Positions 27,534 through 35,731 are shown, numbered from the stretch's first letter. The stretch is 35,866 bases of DNA from Actinomycetes bacterium (GCA_021372435.1 JAJFUK010000136.1:1-35866); one strand, 5' to 3'. The notes: generated by a model not told the origin, from the sequence alone. Made by a program: numbers and translations.

Positions 27534-28745
27534 ATGTCGGCGGGCACGCTGCCCTCGGACTGGTCGGTGGTCTCAGTCCTCGATGCCTCCGAACGCATCA
27601 TGGACTACCGCGGCCGTACCCCAAAGAAGCTTGGCATGGACTGGGGCGGCGGTGATATCCCCGCGATTTCGGCACGAAACGTGCGCATGGGCCACATCGA
27701 TTTCCGTGAGGAGTTCTACCTTGCATCGGAGGCTCTTTACCGCCGCTGGATGACTCACGGCGACATGCAGGCTGGTGACATAATCGTCACCACCGAAGCG
27801 CCGCTCGGCAATGTTGCTGCGGTTCCCGATGACCGTCGGTATGTTCTGAGCCAGAGGACTGTGCTCATTCGCCCCAAGACTGGGCTGTTTAATAAGACCT
27901 ACTTTCTGAAAGCTCTACAGTCCCCAGCATTTCAGCGTCTTCTCGTGGAGAATGCGACGGGCTCTACGGCCTTGGGAATTCAACGCAAGCGTCTTGAGCA
28001 ACTGCCGGTAGTAGCTCCACCGTTGCCGGAGCAACTATGCATTGCCGAAGCGCTGCAAACAGCCGACGACTTGCTTGACGTTATGGAGCGAGAGATCGCC
28101 AAGAAGCAGGCCATCAAGCAAGGCATGATGCAGGAGCTGCTGACCGGCAGGACGCGGCTATGCGGGTTTAGTGGGGAGTGGACCGAGGTTGCTCTTGGAG
28201 AGGTGTCTACGGTGACTATGGGTCAGTCCCCACCTTCCTATTCGTATAACGGTGATGGCAGAGGTTTGCCGCTGATTCAGGGCAACGCGGACATAAGGGA
28301 ACGGCGAGCCATTGAGCGGATATGGACGACGCAACCGGCAAAGCGATGTCGGGCGGGTGACGTGATTCTGACAGTCAGGGCCCCTGTCGGGTACACGGCT
28401 GTGGCCGGCCGTGATTCCTGTCTTGGCCGTGGAGTATGCGCAGTGAGCGCTCACAAAGACAACCGCTACATCTATCACGCACTCGTTCAGGCTGAATCTA
28501 GGTGGGTGGTGTTTGAGCAGGGCAGCACTTTCACGGCGGTCAACTCACAGCAGGTGCGTACCTTCACCATCCCGTGGCCGGTTGACGCTCTTGAACGTGG
28601 AGCCATAGCTGAGGCAATCGATGATGCTGACTTTGAGCTTCGCGCACTGGCAGAGCAGCTGCAGAAGACGAACGCAATCAAGCAAGGAATGATGCAGGAG
28701 CTTCTGACCGGACGCACGCGCCTGCCCGTGGAGACCCCCTCATGA
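27534..28745 (+). CDS. hsdS: Type I restriction-modification specificity subunit
   Basis: DNA-recognition subunit with two target-recognition domains. Of 403 aa, residues 1-190 form the first half and 212-380 the second; each ends in the same spacer helix, IKQGMMQELLTGRTRL (194-209 and 382-397). The two halves read different DNA half-sites, joined by these helices. The ATG directly follows the hsdM stop. Its own TGA overlaps the next ATG. The near-identical repeats also offer a path for domain exchange by recombination. The recognition sequence cannot be predicted. Confidence 0.94.
   Translation: MSAGTLPSDWSVVSVLDASERIMDYRGRTPKKLGMDWGGGDIPAISARNVRMGHIDFREEFYLASEALYRRWMTHGDMQAGDIIVTTEAPLGNVAAVPDDRRYVLSQRTVLIRPKTGLFNKTYFLKALQSPAFQRLLVENATGSTALGIQRKRLEQLPVVAPPLPEQLCIAEALQTADDLLDVMEREIAKKQAIKQGMMQELLTGRTRLCGFSGEWTEVALGEVSTVTMGQSPPSYSYNGDGRGLPLIQGNADIRERRAIERIWTTQPAKRCRAGDVILTVRAPVGYTAVAGRDSCLGRGVCAVSAHKDNRYIYHALVQAESRWVVFEQGSTFTAVNSQQVRTFTIPWPVDALERGAIAEAIDDADFELRALAEQLQKTNAIKQGMMQELLTGRTRLPVETPS
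28113..28158 (+). repeat. hsdS internal repeat, copy 1
   Basis: About 45 bp coding IKQGMMQELLTGRTR; repeated 564 bp downstream at 28677-28722 with a few third-position and arginine-codon differences. It marks the end of the first recognition half. Confidence 0.85.
28677..28722 (+). repeat. hsdS internal repeat, copy 2
   Basis: Second copy of the repeat at 28113-28158, at the end of the second recognition half. Recombination between the copies would delete or swap a target-recognition domain. Confidence 0.85.
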
Positions 28746-29464
28746 ACACCCAGTGGGCGATCGCCGAGTTGGACAAGTTCATCACCATGACCGTCATGCG
28801 TAACGGCAGCGGCGACGGCTTCTTCACCACAGAGGACTATACAGCTGCGTCTGATGTGGACGTCACCAGACAGGCTCCGGTCGTCGAGAAGATCCTAGAT
28901 CGTGTCATACGAAACTGGCGAACCCAAGTTCCCGATACCTCTGCCAACAACCGTTGGAGTCGGCATCGCGAGGCCGCCCTGCGTGCCCGCGAGGAACTGG
29001 TGCGGGAGCAAGAGGTCAAGGAGAACCTCGGCGAGAACGCACCCGAACTCTCGGCAGCAGAGTTGCATCCGTGGGTATGGAGCGGCGCGTCGTCGCTGTG
29101 GCAGTCCGGACACTTCCGTGAAGCTGTTGAAGGCGCCATCAAGAAGCTCAATGCTGAGACACAGAACAAGGTAGGACGCCGCGATGTGAGCGAGACCGAC
29201 CTGTTCAAGCAGGCATTTAGCCTTGACGCCCCAAAGGAGACTAAGGCGCGTCTTCGCCGCATGAGAGACGACGGCAGCGATACGTACAAGTCAGTACAAC
29301 GCGGGGCGATGAACCTCGCAGAGGGCGTATTTGCGGGCATCCGAAACCCGCTCAGCCACGAGGCCAATCAGGAGCTCACCGAGCAGGAGGCCCTGGAGTA
29401 CTTGGCTGCGCTGAGCGTTCTAGCTCGCTGGGTAGACGGCTCAGCGGTGGAGGTTGCCTCATGA
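28742..29464 (+). CDS. HEPN-like Ymh/TIGR02391 family protein
   Basis: A 240-aa protein resembling the Ymh family (TIGR02391), often found inside restriction loci. The C-terminal half has the family pattern: HPWVWSGASSLWQSGHFREA, then GAMNLAEGVFAGIRNPLSHE. The Arg201-x4-His206 motif (RNPLSH) fits the HEPN RNase signature, so it may be a nuclease that acts if restriction fails. It overlaps hsdS and hsdR by ATGA at both ends and is thus made together with the restriction enzyme. The family role is not established; the RNase idea is inference. Confidence 0.75.
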   Translation: MNTQWAIAELDKFITMTVMRNGSGDGFFTTEDYTAASDVDVTRQAPVVEKILDRVIRNWRTQVPDTSANNRWSRHREAALRAREELVREQEVKENLGENAPELSAAELHPWVWSGASSLWQSGHFREAVEGAIKKLNAETQNKVGRRDVSETDLFKQAFSLDAPKETKARLRRMRDDGSDTYKSVQRGAMNLAEGVFAGIRNPLSHEANQELTEQEALEYLAALSVLARWVDGSAVEVAS

Positions 29465-32400
29465 GCGAAGTCGGCCAAGTTGAGCGAAAGACGCAAGACC
29501 ATGTGGTTGCGCTGTTTCGTGATCAGTTGGGCTATGACTATGCAGGCAGATGGGAAGAGCGCCCCGATAACTCGCATGTTGAGATAGACCTCCTTCAGCA
29601 AAATCTCCAGGCGCGAGGATATGACGACAACCTGATCAACAAGGCTCTTGAAGCTTTGAAGAAGGGAGCATCACTCGGCGGCGGACGCACTCTCTACGAG
29701 GCCAATCATGAGGTGTACGATCTACTTCGCTACGGTGTCAAGGTCCGACCCGGCATGGGCGAGCAACATGAGACAGTCTGGCTGATCGATTGGGCCAAGC
29801 CCGAGGCGAATCACTTTGCTTTGGCCGAAGAAGTCGCGATCAAGGGTGAGCACAACAAGCGCCCCGATGTCGTCCTGTATGTGAACGGCCTTGCGTTGGG
29901 TGTTATCGAGCTGAAGCGCTCGAAGGTTGCGGTTACCGAAGGCATCCGGCAGAACATTGGTAATCAGCAGAAGCACTTCATCCGTCCATTCTTCACCACC
30001 GTTCAACTGCTCTTTGCCGGTAATGACGTGGAGGGACTGCGCTACGGCGTGATTGAAACCCCGGAGAAGTACTGGCTTGAGTGGAAGGAGCCTTCCGACG
30101 TGGAGGAACCACTCGATCGAGCGCTACTCCAGATGTGCGCCAAGGAACGGTTCCTGGAATTGATTCACGACTTCACGGTCTTCGATGCTGGCGTTAAGAA
30201 GACGGCTCGTCATAACCAATACTTCGGAGTGAAGGCCGCCCAGGCTCGTGTCCAGAAGCACGAAGGTGGCATCATCTGGCACACGCAGGGATCAGGCAAG
30301 AGCCTGACCATGGTCTGGCTGGCCAAGTGGATTCGCGAGCATCAGAAGGAAGCGCGGGTCCTGATTATCACCGACAGGACCGAGCTGGACGAACAGATCG
30401 AGGGCGTCTTTGGTGGCGTCAGCGAGGAGATCTATCGAACGTCCAGCGGGGCTGATCTCATCGGCACGCTCAACAGTCATCAGCCCTGGCTGGTCTGCTC
30501 TCTGGTTCACAAGTTCAGGGGTGGCGACGAAGACGCCGAACGGGATGAAGCTCAAGATGACTTCATCAAGGAGCTGAACTCAAGGATTCCTCCCGGATTT
30601 GAGCCCAAGGGCAACTTCTTCGTCTTTGTAGATGAGGCGCACCGCACGCAGTCCGGCAAGATGCATCAGGCCATGAAGAGGCTCATGCCTGACGCCATGT
30701 TCGTCGGCTTCACTGGTACACCGCTGCTCAAGGCGGACAAGGCTACAAGCATCGAGACGTTCGGCAGCTTCATTCACACCTACAAGTTCGATGAGGCCGT
30801 TGCCGACGGCGTTGTTCTTGATCTTCGCTACGAAGCTCGGAACATCGACCAGGAACTGACGAGTCACGAGCAGGTAGATAAGTGGTTCGAAGCCAAGACC
30901 AAGGGGATGACCGACCTCAGCAAGGCTGAGCTGAAGAAGCGCTGGGGCACCATGCAGAAAGTCGTGAGCGCAGAACCCCGCGCTCGTCGGATTGTTCAGG
31001 ACATCCTGCTCGACATGGAGACCAAGCCGCGTCTGATGGACCGGCGCGGTAACGCAATGCTGGTAGGGTCCAGCATTTATCAGGCCTGCAAGTTCTACGA
31101 GATGTTCTGCCAGGCTGGTTTCAAGGGCAAGTGCGCAATCGTTACGAGCTATGTTCCGGCCGCCGGTGACATTTCCAAGGAGGACTCCGGGGAGGGCGCG
31201 ACCGAGGCACTGCGACAATACGATATCTACCGCCAAATGCTGGCCGACTACTTCGATGAGCCCGCTGATCAGGCGATGCTGAGAATCGAGCAGTTCGAGA
31301 AGGACGTCAAGGAGAAGTTCGTCAAAGAGCCGGGCCAGATGCGCCTGCTGATAGTCGTTGACAAGCTGCTCACCGGATTCGATGCTCCCTCGGCCACCTA
31401 TCTCTATATCGACAAGAAGATGCAGAATCACGGCCTTTTTCAGGCCATCTGTCGCGTCAACCGTCTCGACGGCGACGACAAGGAATACGGCTACATCATC
31501 GATTACCGCGACCTGTTCAACTCCCTTGAAGAAGCAGTGACCGACTACACTTCGGGTGCTCTGGACGGCTATGAGCGAGACGATATAGAAGGCCTCTTGA
31601 AGGACCGTACCGAGCAAGGGCGCAAGGATCTCGACGACGCGCTTGAGCGCATTCGCGCACTGTGCGAACCGGTGGAGCCGCCGAAGAAGACGCTGCAGTA
31701 CCAACACTACTTCTGCGCCGCCGAAGCTGGAAACATGGAGCAGCTCAAAGCCAACGAGCCCAAGCGCGTTGAGTTGTACAAGTCGGTAGGCTCGCTGGTG
31801 AGGGCCTATGCAGTCCTCGCGAACGACATGGAAGCTGCGGGCTATTCCGCGAGTGAGGCCCAGACCATCAAGGAAGAGGTTGCCCACTACGCCGCCGTGC
31901 GCGATGAGGTGAAGCTGGGGGCCAGGGAGAACATCGACTTCAAGCAGTTTGAGGCCGGGATGCGCTTCTTGCTTGACACCTACATTCAGGCCGGGGCCTC
32001 CGAGGTTGTGGCTCAGTTCGAGGAGCAAGGCCTCGTCGATCTGATCGTCAACCGTGGCGCTGGCGCTATTGACGCGCTGCCTGAAGGCATCAAGAAGGAC
32101 CCGGAGGCAGTCGCCGAGACGATCATCAACAACGTGCGCAAGGTCATCATCGACGAGCGAGCTCTCAACCCGAAGTACTACGACAAGATGTCAACCTTGC
32201 TCGATGCAATCATCGAACAGCGCCGCAAAGAAGCGCTCGACTACAAGCGATACCTGGAGGAACTCCTGGCTCTCACGACGACAATCGGCAAGAAGGAGTC
32301 ACCGGGCACCGTCTATCCGACCTGGGCGCAGAACGGAGCCCAGAAAGCCCTCGTTGACTTCGGCTTCGACGATTCCGAAACCGCACGGCTGATCGACCAG

Positions 32401-32553
32401 GTGATCATGGACCACAAGCCGCATGACTGGGTCGGTAATCGAATGAAAGAGCGGCTGGTGGCGAGAGCCATTCACGCGGCGTTACCGAGTGACGACTTCG
32501 AGCGGTTTGATGAGCTGTTTGATCTAGTGAGGGCGCGTGATGAGTACCGCTAA
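29461..32553 (+). CDS. hsdR: Type I restriction-modification endonuclease/translocase subunit
   Basis: ATP-driven translocase that pulls in unmethylated DNA and cuts it. The 1030-aa protein carries the N-terminal PD-(D/E)xK nuclease (Asp136, Glu150-Leu-Lys152 in VIELKRS), Walker A QGSGKS (Lys280), Walker B DEAH (391-394), motif III FTGTP and a helicase-type C-terminal core (LLIVVDKLLTGFDAP), followed by a long helical assembly domain. It has the usual length and no broken motif, so the system should be active. Its start overlaps the Ymh-like gene and its end overlaps the metallohydrolase gene by 14 nt. Confidence 0.96.
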   Translation: MSEVGQVERKTQDHVVALFRDQLGYDYAGRWEERPDNSHVEIDLLQQNLQARGYDDNLINKALEALKKGASLGGGRTLYEANHEVYDLLRYGVKVRPGMGEQHETVWLIDWAKPEANHFALAEEVAIKGEHNKRPDVVLYVNGLALGVIELKRSKVAVTEGIRQNIGNQQKHFIRPFFTTVQLLFAGNDVEGLRYGVIETPEKYWLEWKEPSDVEEPLDRALLQMCAKERFLELIHDFTVFDAGVKKTARHNQYFGVKAAQARVQKHEGGIIWHTQGSGKSLTMVWLAKWIREHQKEARVLIITDRTELDEQIEGVFGGVSEEIYRTSSGADLIGTLNSHQPWLVCSLVHKFRGGDEDAERDEAQDDFIKELNSRIPPGFEPKGNFFVFVDEAHRTQSGKMHQAMKRLMPDAMFVGFTGTPLLKADKATSIETFGSFIHTYKFDEAVADGVVLDLRYEARNIDQELTSHEQVDKWFEAKTKGMTDLSKAELKKRWGTMQKVVSAEPRARRIVQDILLDMETKPRLMDRRGNAMLVGSSIYQACKFYEMFCQAGFKGKCAIVTSYVPAAGDISKEDSGEGATEALRQYDIYRQMLADYFDEPADQAMLRIEQFEKDVKEKFVKEPGQMRLLIVVDKLLTGFDAPSATYLYIDKKMQNHGLFQAICRVNRLDGDDKEYGYIIDYRDLFNSLEEAVTDYTSGALDGYERDDIEGLLKDRTEQGRKDLDDALERIRALCEPVEPPKKTLQYQHYFCAAEAGNMEQLKANEPKRVELYKSVGSLVRAYAVLANDMEAAGYSASEAQTIKEEVAHYAAVRDEVKLGARENIDFKQFEAGMRFLLDTYIQAGASEVVAQFEEQGLVDLIVNRGAGAIDALPEGIKKDPEAVAETIINNVRKVIIDERALNPKYYDKMSTLLDAIIEQRRKEALDYKRYLEELLALTTTIGKKESPGTVYPTWAQNGAQKALVDFGFDDSETARLIDQVIMDHKPHDWVGNRMKERLVARAIHAALPSDDFERFDELFDLVRARDEYR

Positions 32554-33265
32554 CGCCTTCATGCAGGTTGCCGGAATCAACGTTGATGTCATCTACAAGA
32601 ACATCAAGAACTTGCACATCGGTGTCTACCCGCCCTTCGGTCGAGTCCGAGTGGCCGCTCCTGAGCGCCTAACAGAGGAAGCGATCCGGCTGGCGATTGT
32701 CCAGCGGTTGGCGTGGATCAAGAAGCAACAAGACAAACTCCGCAGTGCCGAGCGCCAATCGGCTCGTGAGATGGTGTCAGGCGAATCTCATTACGTCTGG
32801 GGCTCGCGTCTTCGACTTGAGATCATCGAGCAGCCGGGCCGCGCGAAAATCGAAACAAGCGGATCTAAGCTCCGGCTCTCCGCACCGCCAGGGACCGAGC
32901 TAGACCAGCGCCGACGTGTTCTCGACGCTTGGTATCGGAAGCGGATCAAGGCAGTCATTCCAGGCCTAATTGAGAAGTGGGAGCCGATTGTCGGCAAAGA
33001 GGTCACCTGCTGGACCGTGCGACGCATGAAGACCAAGTGGGGATCATGCAATCCGAAGTCGGGTCGTATCTCCCTGAATCTCGAACTCGCGAAGAAGCAT
33101 CCGGGCTGTCTGGAGTACATCCTCGTCCACGAGATGACCCACCTGCACGAGCGCAAGCACGGAGACCGATTCACCGCTTTGATGGATGACTACCTGCCGA
33201 ACTGGCGGGCTCTGCGGGACCAGCTGGGCCACACTCCACTGGCGCACGAGGAGTGGTCGGCATGA
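32540..33265 (+). CDS. YgjP-type (DUF45) zinc metallohydrolase
   Basis: A 241-aa predicted metalloprotease of the YgjP/SprT-like group. The zinc site is VHEMTHLHERKHGDRF, with His197-Glu198 and His201 and a downstream His207. The preceding MKTKWGSCNPKSGRISLNLEL segment is typical of the family. ATG 32540 is used, with a 14-nt overlap into the hsdR end. YgjP-like genes are often found attached to type I restriction operons, where they might control HsdR turnover. That role is unproven, and the substrate is unknown. Confidence 0.88.
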   Translation: MSTANAFMQVAGINVDVIYKNIKNLHIGVYPPFGRVRVAAPERLTEEAIRLAIVQRLAWIKKQQDKLRSAERQSAREMVSGESHYVWGSRLRLEIIEQPGRAKIETSGSKLRLSAPPGTELDQRRRVLDAWYRKRIKAVIPGLIEKWEPIVGKEVTCWTVRRMKTKWGSCNPKSGRISLNLELAKKHPGCLEYILVHEMTHLHERKHGDRFTALMDDYLPNWRALRDQLGHTPLAHEEWSA

Positions 33266-33306
33266 CAGCCAAGAGGCGCATGGAGAAGGCGGAGGGGGAT
33301 ATATGA
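33262..33306 (+). CDS. 14-codon minicistron linking restriction and CBASS genes
   Basis: MTAKRRMEKAEGDI. Its ATG overlaps the metallohydrolase stop (ATGA), and its TGA overlaps the nucleotidyltransferase ATG (ATGA again). It spans the only gap between the two systems, so ribosomes could pass from one to the next by re-initiation. The nucleotidyltransferase ribosome binding site (GGCGGAGGGGG) lies inside it. The peptide itself may have no function. Confidence 0.4.
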   Translation: MTAKRRMEKAEGDI

Positions 33307-34175
33307 GTTTGGAAGATACTCTGAGCGGATGGACCGGACCGTCAAGCAACACCGAGCAGGACAAGCAAGACAGAACTGAGCGGATGATATGCGAGGCGGT
33401 CGAAGCGCATGCGGCTTTCAAGGATTGTAGCCTGTCGGTATTCGCCAAGGGTTCCTACCCCAACAACACCAACGTCCGAGCAGATAGCGACGTTGACATA
33501 GCGGTGCAGTGTCATGAGGTGATCTACTGGGATGAACATGAGCCCGGAGCCCATCCGCCGAGCACATCATATACGGGCATTTGGACTCCGGAGAAGCTCC
33601 GGTCGGAATTGCTCACGGCTCTTCGGGCGAAGTTTCCTGGGCAGGTTGATGCATCAGGGAAGGTCGCACTCCATGTGAACTCTGGCTCTTCCAGAGTGGA
33701 CGCTGACGTGGTGCCCTGCTTTGACTATCGTTACTACTTCAGCCCAACCTACTATCGAAAAGGGACCAGGATCGTCTCGACTGCTGGGAAACGTTTCGAG
33801 AACTACCCGGTTCAGCACCTGGAGAATGGAAGAACGAAGAACACGCAGACATACCTCCGCTTCAAGAAGGTAGTCCGGATACTGAAGCGACTTGAGAACG
33901 TGATGGAGTTGGAGGGTGCGCACCGCGAAGTTCCATCATTCCTAGTCGAAAGCCTAGTCTATAACTGCCCAGCCCCGCTGATCTGTCGGAGCACGTGGAC
34001 TGACACCGTCAAGGGAGTCCTCGCCCATGTCTATCATGAGCTTCAAGGTGAGGGCGAAGCCTGGCTTGAGGTGAACGAGTGCAAGTATCTGTTTGGTCCC
34101 GGGCAGAAATGGGCCCAGAAGGATGGCATGGATTTCGCTTTCGCAGCCTGGAACTACTTGGGATTCGGGAAATGA
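33303..34175 (+). CDS. CBASS cGAS/DncV-like nucleotidyltransferase (CD-NTase)
   Basis: Enzyme expected to make a cyclic di- or trinucleotide signal on phage infection. The 290-aa protein has the active-site set of the family: Gly50-Ser51 (FAKGSYPNNTNVRADSDVDIAV), metal-binding Asp63 and Asp65, and a third Asp in RVDADVVPCF (Asp133/Asp135). ATG 33303 is chosen because GGAGGGGG lies just upstream and longer frames run through the metallohydrolase gene. It overlaps its effector by ATGA. The clade and product nucleotide cannot be read from sequence. Confidence 0.88.
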   Translation: MSLEDTLSGWTGPSSNTEQDKQDRTERMICEAVEAHAAFKDCSLSVFAKGSYPNNTNVRADSDVDIAVQCHEVIYWDEHEPGAHPPSTSYTGIWTPEKLRSELLTALRAKFPGQVDASGKVALHVNSGSSRVDADVVPCFDYRYYFSPTYYRKGTRIVSTAGKRFENYPVQHLENGRTKNTQTYLRFKKVVRILKRLENVMELEGAHREVPSFLVESLVYNCPAPLICRSTWTDTVKGVLAHVYHELQGEGEAWLEVNECKYLFGPGQKWAQKDGMDFAFAAWNYLGFGK

Positions 34176-34801
34176 GACCGCGCGCAACTATCCAGATGGC
34201 CGTCAGCGTGGTTATGCTGGTGTTTGCGGTGACGGCCGTGGCCGGCGGTGGGACTCCGAGCTGGGGTTGGCTGGACATCTACTCGTATGCCGTGATGGCC
34301 GCGGTAGTCGTCTACTGGCTTTGGGATAGGGTGATGTGGAAGCGACCGATCGCGCAGCGGCTCAAGATTGCCCCCAGGGATGTCAGTGGAACATGGCGCG
34401 GTACCTTGACTTCATGCTGGATCGACCCCAGTAACGGAGAGCAGTGCAACCCCAAGACCGTCTATCTAGTGGTTCGACAGACAGCTTCTACCGTTTCCGC
34501 CATTCTTCTTACGAATGAGGCCAGATCACTATCTTCACTGGCTTCGGTCAACTCTGAGGATGGGACATCCTCAATCGACTATATGTATGAAGGGGCACCG
34601 GACTTGATGTACCAGGACCGAAGCCGAGTTCATAGGGGGGCCGTACACCTGAACATCATTGGACAACCTGTGGAAAGACTGCGTGGCCACTACTGGACAG
34701 ATCGAGACAGTAAGGGCGAGCTTGAGTTCCTGGATAGAGTGGCCAAGAAAGCCGAAGACACTGCTCAGGCGGAGTCGCTCTTCCATCGCACTGGAGGCTG
34801 A
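34172..34801 (+). CDS. Cap15-like CBASS effector (2TM + beta-barrel)
   Basis: A 209-aa membrane protein with two N-terminal helices (about 8-26 and 34-52) and a beta-rich C-terminal domain (VSGTWRGTLTSCW ... YLVVRQTASTVSAIL ... VERLRGHYWTDRDSKGELEF). This matches the layout of Cap15/S-2TM-beta effectors, in which the barrel binds the cyclic nucleotide and the helices then damage the inner membrane, ending the infected cell. The GxWxG...GxYxTxRxxxG pattern supports this. The start overlaps the nucleotidyltransferase stop. Activity is inferred from the family. Confidence 0.82.
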   Translation: MRPRATIQMAVSVVMLVFAVTAVAGGGTPSWGWLDIYSYAVMAAVVVYWLWDRVMWKRPIAQRLKIAPRDVSGTWRGTLTSCWIDPSNGEQCNPKTVYLVVRQTASTVSAILLTNEARSLSSLASVNSEDGTSSIDYMYEGAPDLMYQDRSRVHRGAVHLNIIGQPVERLRGHYWTDRDSKGELEFLDRVAKKAEDTAQAESLFHRTGG

Positions 34802-34804
34802 CGC

Positions 34805-35461
34805 ATGGCTGCTCAGCGATTCTCGTTGACGTTCGCTGCTAACGCCGAGGGCGAAGGCGGCAAGTGCGAGGGCGAGTTCACCGATGAGGAGTATCAGGCA
34901 ATTCTTGACTACCTTGATCAAGTTGGCGTTCTGGTTCGTTCCAAGCCGGTGAGAGAAGGAATGCCGTGCCAGCTCAAGTTCAAGTTCGAGCAAGGCGTCG
35001 GGCTCACTACGGAGACGACACTCCCAGATGAGGATACTCTCAGCATCCTCCTTCATCGACTGCGTCCATTCATACTCACTAACGAACCGACAAGCTTCGA
35101 CCGCGTCTCTGGCATCATCGGGCGTCGGGTGGAGGCCGAGCCAATCAGGAAACTGCTACACGAACAGCGGGAGGTCTACGACGGCCGGGAGTTTCAGCGA
35201 TTAGTGAAGATGAGCACCCAGGATGGTGTTGTCAACTCCGAAGTGATGTTGCAGACTTGGTTGAACGCTCATGAATATCATCGAGACCCCGACAAGCAGC
35301 AAGCGGTGGCAGAGCTCTTCGCCATGCTGCCCGGTGATTATGCCCAGGGCATCTTTGTCTCTATGCTGATCGACAAAGTAAGGGCAATCAGGAATCTGGC
35401 TGCCATAGCGGCTCTTGTTATCGGAAAGACAACGGAATTGACGTTTGATCTGCATAGCTAG
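34805..35461 (+). CDS. Unknown 218-aa protein, third gene of the CBASS run
   Basis: Not recognised as a known CBASS accessory (no E1/E2/JAB, TRIP13/HORMA or nuclease signatures). The N-terminal third is beta-rich and acidic (SLTFAANAEGEGGKCEGEF); the rest is helical (LLHRLRPFILTNEPTSFDRV; MLQTWLNAHEYHRDPDKQQA) and ends with a hydrophobic helix (AIRNLAAIAALVIGK). GGAGG at 34793-34797 within the effector gene sets ATG 34805, 3 nt after that gene. It may be a third CBASS part or a separate passenger. Confidence 0.72.
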   Translation: MAAQRFSLTFAANAEGEGGKCEGEFTDEEYQAILDYLDQVGVLVRSKPVREGMPCQLKFKFEQGVGLTTETTLPDEDTLSILLHRLRPFILTNEPTSFDRVSGIIGRRVEAEPIRKLLHEQREVYDGREFQRLVKMSTQDGVVNSEVMLQTWLNAHEYHRDPDKQQAVAELFAMLPGDYAQGIFVSMLIDKVRAIRNLAAIAALVIGKTTELTFDLHS

Positions 35462-35555
35462 TCGCTATCGCGATCAATGGCTTCTAGTCTTGTCGTCGGT
35501 CGTATCCGAATTTTCAATACTGCATGCTATGCTAGTAATGAGTAAAGAGACGGTT

Positions 35556-35573
35556 AACCTCTTCCCGGAGGTT
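35556..35573. repeat. Small inverted repeat beside attR
   Basis: AACCTC-TTCCCG-GAGGTT (6-bp arms). It lies 20 nt inside the right end of the element and may belong to the attP recombinase-binding arm. The gap 35462-35593 holds nothing else that I can support. Confidence 0.35.
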
Positions 35574-35593
35574 CAAAAGCTGTCCACTTAGGA

Positions 35594-35662
35594 CCACCAT
35601 AAGTTCGTAGTTTGAACCGCCGGCCCGGAGAATCTCCGGGTCGTCGGCATTTCTGGACTCCT
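35594..35662. repeat. attR: right 69-bp direct repeat
   Basis: Identical to 15422-15490, including the CCCGGAG-AAT-CTCCGGG dyad (35624-35640). To its left is element DNA; to its right the sequence continues as a diverged recombinase 3' end. Confidence 0.85.
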
Positions 35663-35731
35663 TATATTGTCGCCATTTTTCCTGCTGCCTTGCTTCTTGC
35701 TCCAGACGGTCGGGGAGAGAAGGATCGACCG
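35594..35731 (-). pseudogene. 3' remnant of a second, related serine recombinase
   Basis: On the minus strand the sequence codes DPSLPDRLEQEARQQEKWRQ and on to AGGSNYELMV. This aligns with the last part of the element's recombinase (EAKQQAKRRRYQESRNADDP), with several substitutions upstream and identity in the final 69 bp. Homology begins abruptly near 35731, so the rest of that gene is gone. It is the footprint of an earlier element at the same tRNA. Confidence 0.8.

Larger units (their letters stand above)
15422..35593. mobile_element. Integrative element at tRNA-Val with a defence cassette
   Basis: About 20.2 kb bounded by a 69-bp perfect direct repeat, one copy at the tRNA-Val 3' end. 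It encodes a serine recombinase next to attL, an XRE regulator, a VirD4/TraD-like ATPase, a Replic_Relax protein, a DNA methyltransferase and a type I restriction-CBASS cassette. GC is visibly lower than in the core genes. No relaxase or secretion-channel genes are seen, so it looks mobilisable, or transferred in an unusual way, rather than fully self-conjugative. The exact crossover base cannot be fixed within the repeat. Confidence 0.85.

Noticed and set aside
30580-32028. Minus-strand open frame (482 codons) opposite hsdR
   Set aside because: HsdR motifs on the plus strand are complete; the antisense product has no domain.
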